Source of the DNA: Clitoria ternatea
Taxonomy: Eukaryota > Streptophyta > Magnoliopsida > Fabales > Fabaceae
Reading direction: 5' to 3'
NCBI GenBank assembly: GCA_037962975.1
Contig: CM075673.1
Location: forward strand, 147,704,667 to 147,768,666
DNA: 64,000 nucleotides
This document shows positions 24,159-34,325 of the stretch, piece after piece. The position numbers were made by a program, and so were the translations under genes. Each line of letters begins with the position of its first letter. Within the stretch, counting starts at the first letter, position 1. The notes below the pieces were generated by a model. The model was given only the letters and a program-made list of their open reading frames with translations, was not told the origin of the DNA and did no database searches.

Positions 24159-24469
24159 TAATCGATTAGTCCCATAGGCTAATCGATTAGTGTTTGTTTT
24201 TTTTAGGAATTTGAAACATTTTACACAGGGATAATCGATTAGTGTCAGTGGTGTAATTGATTACGTTAAAAATAGAAACTTGGTAATCGATTATGAGTAA
24301 CTTCTAATCGATTATTAGGAAGATAGAGTGACAGTAATCGATTTGATAGAGAAGCTAATCGATTGAAGATAAAACAGAGAGTTTGTAATCGATTAGATAT
24401 GAGATGGTAATCGATTAGACACGAAACAGAAAGTTTCTAATTGATTATATGAGGTTGGGTAATCAATTA
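24159..24469. repeat. Second phased TAATCGATTA array, upstream of the accessory gene
   Basis: Sites start at 24159, 24180, 24232, 24254, 24284, 24305, 24335, 24356, 24386, 24408, 24438 and 24460. Steps are 21, 52, 22, 30, 21, 30, 21, 30, 22, 30 and 22 bp. The rhythm matches the LTR array, with one site missing in the 52-bp step. The nearest site is about 110 bp from the accessory TATA box. Confidence 0.92.
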
Positions 24470-27400
24470 GGGGCTGCCCAGAAATGCTTAAGGCTCATAG
24501 TTTTTCAAACAAATCATCAACCAATCCATATATCAATCATCAATCAATCATTTGCTCAACAAGCATATTGTAAATCATGAAATTATCAAAATCATTCAAT
24601 GTTCAAACACAATTTGAAATTTCTCCTAATTCTCTTCTAATATGTATAAATTATTCCTTTGCAAGTGGTTTGGTGAAGATATCAGCTAGTTGCTTAGAAG
24701 TTTTAACATGTTCAAGCATGCAATCACCCTTTAATACATGATCTCTAATAAAATGATATCTTATCTCTATATGCTTGGTCCTTGAATGTATGACAGGATT
24801 CTTTGAAATATTAATGGCACTAGTATTGTCACATTTAAGAGGCGCATGGTCTAATATAACACCAAAGTCAAGAAGTTGTTGTCTCATCTAAAGGATTTGA
24901 GCACAACAACTTCCAGCTGTAACATATTCTGCCTCAGCTATTGATAAAGCAACACTTACTTTTTTCTTGCTATGCCAAGAAACAAGAGAGCTACCAAGCA
25001 AATGACATGTATCACTAGTGCTTTTCCTATCAAGTTTACATCCAGCAAAATCAGCATCAGAATATCCTATAAGAGTACATTCAACACCTTTAGGATACCA
25101 AAGACCTACATTTAGAGTTCCAACAAGGTATTTCATTATTCGTTTTACAGTAGTGAGGTGTGATTCTTTTGGACATGCTTGATATCTAGCACACATACAA
25201 ATGGTAAACATTATGTCTGGTCTACTTATAGTAATATAGAGTAAAGATCCAATCATACCTTGATATTTGGTAATTTCCACATCTTTTCCTTTCTCATCTT
25301 TGTCCAAGTAGCAGGATATGCTCATAGGGGTGACAATTTCATTTGCCTTGTCCATGTTGAATTTTCTAAGTAACTCCTTGTAGTATTTAGATTGACTAAA
25401 CCTTTTTTGGTTTGCTTAATTTACAGCCCAAGGAAGAATGTGAGTTCTCCCATCATGGATATTTCAAATTCATCCTACATTAACTTTCATTATATCACAT
25501 ATGATATTGTCCAAGGGATGATTCTTCACAGTGATCCACTCCTTTTGTTGAGGTGTATCTCCTTCATTATGAGATGTATCTTCTTCATTATTGTTTTCTT
25601 CTTCATCTTTCAAGTTTATTTCTTTGAAAGTACCTACAAGATCATCAATTTCCTTTCTCGGAGGATTTTGGTTAAGTTCATCAAATTTGACATGTATAGA
25701 TTCTTCAATTGTACAAGTTCATTTGTTAAAGAGTCGATATACTTTACTAGTGGATGAATAACCTAAGAATATTGCTTTATCAGATTTTGCATCGAATTTG
25801 CCGAGATTTTCCTTTCCATTGTTTAAAACAAAATATTTGCATCCAAATACATGAAAATAAGAAATATTTGGTTTTCTTCCTTTATAAAGCTCATAGGGAG
25901 TTTCCTTTAAAATAGGCCTTATCAAACATTGGTTCATAACATGGCAAGCGGTATTAACCACGTCAGCCCAAAAGTGTTTTGCAATATTACTTTCATTTAG
26001 CATAGTTCTTGCGAGCTCCGCTAAAGATCGATTTTTCCTTTCAACAACCTCATTTTGTTATGGAGTTCTTGGAGCCAAAAAATTATGTTTAATGCCAAAT
26101 TTTTCATAAAACTTTTCAAAAGATTGATTTTCAAATTCTCCCCCATGATCCTTTCGAATGGATGCTATTTTTAAGTTTTGTTCATTTTGGATGATCTTGG
26201 CAACTTTCTTAAATGCATGATATGCTTCATGTTTATGAGTAAGAAACAATGTCCATGTAAACCTAGAATAATCATCCACAATCACAAGACCATAATAGTT
26301 TCCACCAAAACTTTTGAAGGTCCAAATAAATCCATGTGTAAGAGTTATAAAGGTCTAGTTGTTGAAACAATATTTTTGGCTTGAAAAGAGACCTTTACTT
26401 GTTTTCCCTTTTGGCAAGCATCACAAAATTTATTTTCAAATTTCAACTTTGGTAAACCAATCACTAAATCTTTTGAAACAAGTTTGTTTAAGTGGTCTAT
26501 ATGAATGTGAGCAATTCTTCTATGCCATAGCCATGATTCAACTTCTTTAGTTAAGAAGCATTGCACATCATTTGAGGCAAGACAATCTAGATTAATCATA
26601 TAGATATTATCAACTCTTTGACCAATGAACTTTACTTCCTTATTCAACTTATTTTCAATTATGCAACAATTTGATTCAAAAATAATTTTATAGCCCTTAT
26701 CACATAATTGACTAATGCTAAGAAGTTATGCTTAAGTCCCTCAACATATAGCACATCATTTATAGAAGTGAAGGAATTTTTACCAACATTTTTGATTCCT
26801 AGTATTCTTCCCTTTGTGTTATCTCCATATGTGATGAATGTTCGGCCCGGAGTTGTAACCGGGCTTTGTGAATTGGCAAGCGCACCAATCGTTTGTAATT
26901 TTCAAAATTTAGATATCGTTCCACTGGGATTGAAAGTCCAATAACAACAGTAATTTTCTACTTACTATGGTAAATGTGAAGGAAATTATAAACAAAAGAA
27001 TGATTTATACACAATTTATACAGTATTCACAAGATAGCATGGTTGAGTGATTCATAAGATAAAAGAAAATAAAATCTATCTAAAAAATTGAGTTGCAATC
27101 TAGAATAGGTAAGATACTTGAGATAAACACAGATAAACAAATTATGTTGGAAATTGGATCCCTAATCTAGAATAACAATGAGGAACTCAAGACATGCATA
27201 TTTAATCATCAAGTTTCATGTTATTGCAGCTTAAAATCATTATAACCGATCCCTCGTGATATAAATTCTAAGAATTCACCGTAAAGTCCGATCCCTCGTG
27301 AGCTTTCTCAGTAAAAACTTGCATTAAGACCTGGCCTTATGGCAACAATGGTTAACAACCCCTATAGAATTGAGATACCAAGGGTATTCCAACTTTTTAC

Positions 27401-27846
27401 TTTCGTCAAAACAAGTTTCAATACGGCATAAATAATCATTCTCCCGTTTGACATTTATACTAATAAAACCAGTTTCGATACACATGAAAATCATTCTCCC
27501 GTTTGACGTTCATATTAATAAAAGGTTGAAATACTAACATGGACTTGAATCATAAACATGCAGAGGTCGAATTCACAACATTATACTCAATAGATTAGTT
27601 CACCAATTCCAACATAAACAAATTAGTTACACATGGTAAAAGTAAAAACAACACTTACAGAGTTTGACATTACGAAGACGATGGAAACTTCACGATACGA
27701 CGATCACAATACACCGAAACACACTCAAGTATCTAGAAAACTATTCTAGAACTACAACTCACAAAAGAAAGTACTCAGAGTCGAGCACAAGAGAGAAGAG
27801 AAGAGAAGTGTATGGAATGGGATGGGATGAATGGTGTTGGATGGCC

Positions 27847-27856
27847 CTATTTATAG
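27847..27856 (-). promoter_or_regulatory. LTR TATA box (solo LTR S)
   Basis: CTATAAATAG on the minus strand lies within the palindromic context gccc...gggc. The ACGCGT motif cluster begins about 18 bp upstream in element direction. Confidence 0.55.
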
Positions 27857-27873
27857 GGCTGAGCAAGGGTGCT

Positions 27874-28189
27874 GACGCTACGCGTCCCTGTGACGCTACG
27901 CGTCAGACCTCTGACTCAGCCTCCATTAAACACTTGATAATGGCCACTTTCAATAATTAATCTTGATCATGCCTGGCCACTTGGACATGTTTCCACGAGT
28001 TTTTGGCCATTTATGCTGATTGGGGTGGCCCTTGGGCTGAGTGGAGTGCCTATTATTGGGTCCAAGTGGGGTGGTTGGCCAAAAGTAGGAGTGGAGACCA
28101 CGCAGCACTGACGCTACGCGTGGCTTTGATGCGTAGCGTCAGCATCAAAAGTAGCACTTGATGCTACGCGTGGGGTGAGGCTACGCGTC
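27874..28189. repeat. GACGCTACGCGTC motif cluster in solo LTR S
   Basis: Thirteen-base sites start at 27874, 27892, 28110, 28128 (inverted), 28160 and 28177. They form three pairs with internal spacing of 17-18 bp. Each site holds the palindrome ACGCGT or its inverted-order form and is CpG-rich in an otherwise CpG-poor region. Confidence 0.8.
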
Positions 28190-29613
28190 AGCTCCTCCAG
28201 TGTAATTTTCTCTTGATTTCTTAACTTTTTCACTGCAAAACTAGAGAAAATTGATCAAGGGCAGATTATTTCCAACAACACTCATTTATTGAATTTAAAT
28301 CCTAATTTTCTAACAAATTAAACTTATTTTTATGAATTTTATGAAATTTTTATTTAAGCTTTTATTGAAAATTTGAGGACTAACAATGAACCCTTTACTT
28401 CATGGAGTAAATGATATGAACTTACTTTTGTTCCCCGTCATACGTCTTGAACATCCACTATCCAAATACCAATAGGTGTTACTTGCTTTAAAGCATACCT
28501 CATCATCTTCCTCTTGATGTTTTGCCATGAGGCATAGATTGGCTTCCTCATTTTCAGATTCGTCCAAGCTGCTTATATCATTTTCATCCTAAGCAATGTA
28601 AGCTCTTCTTCTTCCTCTTTTCTCCTTGTTCTTCTTCTTGAGATTTGGACAGTCTACCTTGAAGTGCCCTTCCTTGCCACATTCAAAACAGTTTGGTGAA
28701 GAAGAGTTTTCATTAGGGGTAGGTTTCTTACCTTGAGATTTGAAGCCCTTTTGGAATCGTTTGTTCCTCATGAATTTCCCAAAACGCTTCACAAACAATC
28801 CAAATTCTTCTTCTTCATCAAGCTCACTACCGGATTCTTCTTTATTGATAGAAGTGGCCTTGAGAGCTAGACCTTTCTTCTTGGAAGATTTTTCTTCCTC
28901 TTCCGCCATCCTTAATTCTTTCAACTCTTATTCCTGTTCTTGTAACTTACTGAATAGTGTAGCAAGAGAGATTTCATTGATGCTAGGAGATTGTTTGATG
29001 GCAGTGACTAGAGGTTGCCATTTCCTGGTGAGACTTTTTAACACTTTATGAATAATTTCTTTGTTAGTGTAAGTCTTCCCAAGAGTAATGAGATGATTTA
29101 TAATAAGGGTGAACCTCTTTTTCATATCAACAATTGTTTCTCCAGAATTTAATCTAAAGCTTTCATATTGACTAGTTAAGGTACTAATCTTAGAGTCTTT
29201 GACATCACTTGTACCTTCATGGGTTATTTGTAAGGTATCCTATATATCCTTGGCGGATTTACATGTAACTACTCTAAGGAATTCATCAGGGCCTAAAGCT
29301 AAAGTGATTAGATTTTTGGCCTTATAGTTATATTAGACTTTCTTTTCTTCTTCGCTAGTCCAATCATCCATCAATTTTTCTACTTGCTTACTATCTATAG
29401 TATGCATAGGTATGAAAGGACCATTTTCAATTGCATTCTAAACTTTAAGATCAATAGATTGTACAAAAATTTTCATCCTTTCTTTCCAAAAAGCGTAGCC
29501 TTCTCCATTGAAAGCAGGAGGTCTATTTATGGCACCACCCTCAGGAAAAAGATTTAGAGAATTTGAGGCCATTGTTCTCTTGAAGCTGTTAAGCTTGATC
29601 TACCAAGAGTCAA

Positions 29614-29625
29614 GCTCTGATACCA
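29614..29625 (-). other. Primer binding site, initiator tRNA-Met (copia 1)
   Basis: The minus strand reads TGGTATCAGAGC, two bases from the 5' LTR edge at 29628. Confidence 0.9.
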
Positions 29626-29627
29626 CT

Positions 29628-31149
29628 TGTTATTCAAGTGGCCTCAATACTCAAGAGGGGGGTGAATTAAGTTTTAAAACTTTTCTTGAAATGCCTTTGA
29701 AATTAGTTCCTTTTCACAAATTAAAATTTTATGTAAAAGATAGTAAGTGTAGTTCAAGAAACAATGCAAGACAAGGAATAAATGTTACTAAAGCAATTTA
29801 TCAAACACTTGGTGTGCAGCACTTTAATACTATTTGTTCAAACAAGTTTAAGAGAGGAAATCACAATCAATGATAACAATCAAGCCAGATGCAATATGTA
29901 AGTGCAAGAGAGTAAGGGAGAAAAGCTTGCAAACCAATTTAACGAGTTCCACCAACCCGGTGTACGTCTCGCCTTCAAGCAACCCACTTGAAGGATTTCC
30001 ACTATTGAAGATTTGAGATACAAGCTTTAAGTAATTGCAGCTTTCTAGTGTCCCACACTTAAGAACTCAATCCTCACAAGCAAAGGGCAACCCACCCAAT
30101 CTCATAATCTCTCAATATCCCAAAGGTTGAACCCCAACCTTTGTAACCACTCAACCTAGAGTGAAACTTAGTGTATGGTGTTTATGTTTACAAAAAGTTA
30201 CTCTCTTAACAGAGTAGATGAACAAATGAAAGCTCTCCCAAAATCTAAACTCTCACAAGAGAGGATATACAAATTTAAGCTCTAAGTTTCAGAAAATGAA
30301 ACCATACAAAGAAAATAGAACTCACAAGGCACAAGATTTGATTTCCCTTTGATGGATTTTAATTGATTTCTTTTAGTAACTTAAAGGAGCATTGCATTTA
30401 TAGGCCTTGGAGAGAAGCCTTAGAGTCTTTAGAGCCGTTGCACAGTATGGACACTTGAGTTGGAATGGAGAAATGAGCTGGTTTTCCACTTAAAATGCTT
30501 TTCCCCAATTTTTGGCACGATGGTAATCGATTACGCCTCGAACTGTAATCGATTACACTTTGAAATCTTCAGTGTAATTCATTTGGTAATCGATTAGACC
30601 TTATTGTGTAATCAATTAGATTGGAAACAGAGACTTGCTAATCGATTGTTTTATCCCTTGTAATCGATTGTAACTTACACGTGATGCATTTAATTGTGTT
30701 TCATAGCATTGTAATCGATTATGCCTTCATGCAATCGATTAGGGTGCAAACAGAACTTGTAAAATCGATTAGTCCTGGCTTGGTAATCGATTAGTGTCCT
30801 TACAGAACATTGGTAATCAATTATGGAAGTCTTGTAATCGATTAGGAGATGTACCTGATGCTCTTGATTCAAATTTTCATCTTGGTAATCGATTATCTCT
30901 ATTGATTCAATCGATTAGGTGATAAACATAACATAGGTAATCGATTAGTTATGAATGTCTAATCGATTATGTTATGGTCAGAACTCCTGTAATCGATTAT
31001 CTTGGATGCTGTAATCGATTAGGCTACGTGTTTTTGTAGGTCTGATGCTGTTTTCTCTGTTTTTCATTGTAACTTAAGCCTTTTCTTTGAGTCTTCAAAA
31101 TCCTTTGTCATTATCAAAATAATTCAACCTAAAAGCATATTCAAACACA
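29628..31149 (-). repeat. 5' LTR of copia element 1
   Basis: The 1,522-bp partner of 20964-22418 is followed by ATAAC at 31150. Its palindrome array runs from 30524 to 31021. It is better preserved than in the other LTR: the sites at 30990 and 31012 are perfect here but mutated in the left copy. Confidence 0.92.
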
Positions 31150-31154
31150 ATAAC

Positions 31155-32785
31155 TTCTAACTTAAAATTTATAATAAATTTTAGGGTTTAGGGTTTAGGG
31201 TTTAGGGTTTAGGGTTTAGGTTAAGTATCTTGTGTAATTTACTCTGAAATACCTATGCAAGAACTTACTCTGAAATACCTATGCAAGAACTTGGACTTTT
31301 ATAACCTATACGAACTGGACTTTACCTATGCAAGGACTTGGACTATTATGACCTATATGGACTGAACTATACCTATGCAAGGACTAGATTATATGGACTT
31401 ACATGGACCTATGCGAGGAATGGACAAAAAGAACTCAAAATCAACTATATTAATAACCATTAATTTTTAATTATGATATGTATTAATGATATTTAATTTA
31501 ATTGATTTGATTATGATTGATTATATTTGTGATTAATGATGTTTAATTGTGATTGACAATATTTGATTGTGATTAATAATATTTGATTTTTATTGATGAT
31601 CTTGTAAGGAGTTTGAGCATATAGCAAGCATGACGGAAAGCTAAAACTCAGTAAGAATTTTCTTATCTTACTCTTTAAATTTTATTCTAAGAAAAAGTAT
31701 TTTATAATCATTTTAGTCTTTTATTTCTTCTTAGAAATTATTTTCATTAATTTTACTTTTAAGCTTTAGAATAAAAAAAATCTAGTATTTATTTCAGAAA
31801 GAAGGCATTTTATGAAAATTAATTTATAAAAAGGTTAAGATAATTAATTCTCTAATTAAAGAAATCTTTTTATAGTTTTAAGTATTTTTGGTTAATGATT
31901 TAATAATTATTCTCTTTTTGTAAAATAAAATTTTCAAAAGTAAATTATTTTGTTTTTTCCAACCTAATAACTAAAGATATTTGGAAATAATTAAGATTGC
32001 TAAATTCGATCTTGTTAAGATTCAATTTGAGAAAGATTATATAAATATGAGAAAGTTTTGAGATATTTAAGGCTTGGAAACTTAATTTTGAGATTTGAGT
32101 TTGAAAACTGTACCAAATTTATTTCTGCATGACAGAAATTCAGAGAATTGAGGAAATGTATAGTTTATTAAGATGATATTGTAAACCTTTATGGTATTTA
32201 ATAATTGAGTTTCTAAAAGCCTTAACCAACTAAATACGCGAGTAGTTCATGTATCATGAATCATTAAAGTGAAACAAAATGATATTGTATGGGGACGGAT
32301 TATATAAACCGAGGATATATTAGAGGAGGCTTAATTACGAGCCTTGGGATGAGAGGGTGTGAAAGGGTGCTTCAGGGGACCTAGGGTAGCTCCCTAGTGT
32401 CGGGTACTTTCACAATAAAAACCTTCTCAATCTGACTAGTTTCTAAGTGTTTCCATGCCAGTTGAGCTGTTCATGTTATTATTTTCCAGAATTATGGAAC
32501 AGTGTAAACTCCTGGTTGGCTCAGTGCAAATTAAAATTTAAGGGTCCATATATATAAGTAAGTTATGATGAGATATTGCATAACATTCATGCATTCATAA
32601 TTGATTATGTATGTGATTGTCACTAATATTATTATATATTAGTTTGTGAAAACCCTTTGTTGCTTATGTCTCATTCGAGAATATTATATTTTGTTTCTCA
32701 CTCATTTCTCCGTGTTTTTGTTTCATATGTTTTGAATTGATTGTTCAGAGGGAAGGATCGAAGAATCTCGACAGTAAATATAGCA
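31155..32785 (+). repeat. L2 solo LTR, middle piece
   Basis: This AT-rich continuation of L2 follows copia 1 and includes a TTTAGGG run (31180-31220) and tandem pieces built on acctatgcaagaactt (31240-31420). The first copy of the roughly 650-bp duplicated unit starts near 32410. It ends at TAGCA (32781-32785), the target duplication of L3. Confidence 0.75.
31180..31220. repeat. Telomere-type repeat (TTTAGGG), about six units
   Basis: The 41 bp of uninterrupted TTTAGGG units is the plant telomere repeat. It sits inside a solo LTR and so is interstitial, not a chromosome end. Confidence 0.9.
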
Positions 32786-34283
32786 TGTAACACCCTAGAT
32801 TTTAAAATAAAGGATTAATTGGGAAGATAAATATTAAATAATTACATTTGGGTTATTTAATGTTCCAAAATATTAGGAATAAATGAATTAAGATTTGTGG
32901 GAATTATTTATGGTTTATTGGAACCGGATAAGCTGAAAATGAGCCCGGTTGAAATATGGGTGTCGGACCAAGTATCCCCGATTGGGATGATATTGGTCAG
33001 GGCTGTTAAGAATAGTATTGGGAATTCGATGATATATTCGGAATAATTTTTGGATATGGTATTAAGTCTAAACAATGATCCTGTACATCATAAAATAATG
33101 AATAATTATTGGGGAATTAAAAATAAAGCCAAATAGCCCACTTTTCCCTTCTTATTTCCGTCATATTTTGGTTCCCCATAACTTATACTTCACTTTCCTT
33201 CTTCTACACTCTTCTTGATTTCTTCTTCTTCTCTCCAAAAACCCTAAGCAAAAGTGGTGGCTTTTCCTCTCCTATTTTCGTGCTTGAAGGAAAGCTTGGA
33301 GGAGCTTGGAGCTTGAAGTCTCTTCTTTCTTCCTCCTCATTTTCATGTGGTTTTCTCTCTTTCGGAAAACTCTTTCATTTCTTCTCTTGAGGTAAGGTCT
33401 TTGCTATTTCTCAAGAGTATAAACCATGGGTTTTTGGGTTTTGATGTTGGGAATGTGATTTAAAGAATGTTGTTGGGTTTTAATGAAAAACCCTTTTCCC
33501 CTAAGATTTGTGGGAAATGTAAGATGTAAATAGAGAAGCATTTATTGTGTTAAATAACTATTTTTGGTGAGGTAAAATGCTGTTATTAATGGTGAATGGC
33601 CATTAATGAAGTTAAATGGTTGTTGGGAACCATTAATGTGGGAACCTGGTAATGGGTTTGGTACTGAATGTGCGTAAAAATAAATGCTGACGCCTAAACG
33701 GAGGTGGTTGTGGCTGAACGAGTGAAATAAATTAAACTGAGAGTTAAGATGCCGAATGTCACCAAGTAAATAAATATGAACGTTAGGCTGATGTGGTTGA
33801 ATAGGAAATTGATTGTGTGATATATTGTGATGTAGGAAATAACCCCGGTTACGTGGCGGAACCTTCTGACCGCAGTGATTACTACTTCTCTTGAGGTAGG
33901 AGGGGTAACTATTCTAAATGCATGATTTCATCCATTCCTGATGTGAAAATATGTGAATATGATGGTGCTTGTTAATTGCCTGTGTAGACGATGTGATGAT
34001 TTCATGATTTGAGTGCATTTAGAATGATTGATATTATGTGGCATGTATTTGTATGATGAATGTGTTGTTGCACTGAACTGAGCCGGAGTCAATGACCCGG
34101 TATAGGACCAGCCATTAGAGTTAGTAGATGGCTGAGGTTTTAGACCAGTGCTGTATGATTATCCGGTGTCCCCGTGAGGGGAGATCGATTTAAATAACTG
34201 ATGTTTTACTTGCTGAGTATGTATTGTGTACAGAACGGATGAAGTGATATCCGTACTCTGGTACCGGTATAGAGACCGGATCA
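32786..34283 (+). repeat. L3 solo LTR, first piece
   Basis: This is the non-coding LTR start. It includes a CT-rich, transcribed-looking stretch near 33170-33390. It ends at GATCA (34279-34283), the target duplication of copia 2. Confidence 0.75.
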
Positions 34284-34325
34284 TGTTAACCAAGTGGCCT
34301 CAATTACTCAAGAGGGGGGTGACTT

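Larger units (their letters stand above)
26839..28385 (-). mobile_element. Solo LTR S inside copia 1 pol
   Basis: The 1,547 bp begins TGTTCGGCC and ends GACTAACA, with ATGAA duplicated at 26834-26838 and 28386-28390. It interrupts the copia frame between FIS...KGFI and TYGDNTKGRILG. A minus-strand TATA box (27847-27856) sets the orientation. It has a motif cluster with an ACGCGT core. No coding sequence was recognised, and the family was not identified. Confidence 0.85.
24651..29572 (-). pseudogene. Copia gag-pol of element 1; RT core deleted, split by LTR S
   Basis: The ATG at 29572 starts a copia-type gag (NRPPAFNGEGYAFWKERM). A knuckle CFECGKEGHFKVDC lies near 28670. The pre-integrase HHCC finger (WHRRIAHIHIDH ... 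CDACQKGK) is at 26345-26647. The integrase core has HMDLFGP, KDHGGEF and an ERKNRSLAE Glu (26000-26330). RNase H has YSDADFAGCKLD, AEAEYV and TKHIEIRYHFIRDH, ending in FTKPLAKE at 24651. Between 25719 and 25355 only about 360 bp separate integrase from the RT C-terminal part (ELTFFLG). The RVT_2 catalytic core with its YVDD motif is absent. Many stops are present, several at expected Trp codons (for example 28588 and 28928). Solo LTR S (26839-28385) splits the frame. Confidence 0.88.
20964..31149 (-). mobile_element. Copia element 1 (Ty1/copia), minus strand, with accessory gene
   Basis: LTRs lie at 20964-22418 (3') and 29628-31149 (5'), and ATAAC flanks both sides (20959-20963, 31150-31154). 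Element order is 5' LTR, initiator tRNA-Met primer site, gag with CCHC knuckle, integrase, RNase H, a palindrome array, an accessory gene, a polypurine tract and the 3' LTR. The integrase-before-RNase H order marks Ty1/copia. The RT core is missing and solo LTR S is inserted in pol. The LTR copies differ by a few percent, plus a 66-bp deletion in the left copy. Confidence 0.92.

Noticed and set aside
21792..24469. CRISPR-like look of regularly spaced palindromic repeats
   Set aside because: The DNA is plant, repeats are only 10 bp, spacers are 10-40 bp of non-unique origin, and no cas genes exist; the arrays are LTR and promoter elements.
31180..31220. A true chromosome end at the TTTAGGG run
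   Set aside because: Only 41 bp, flanked on both sides by the same solo LTR; it is interstitial.
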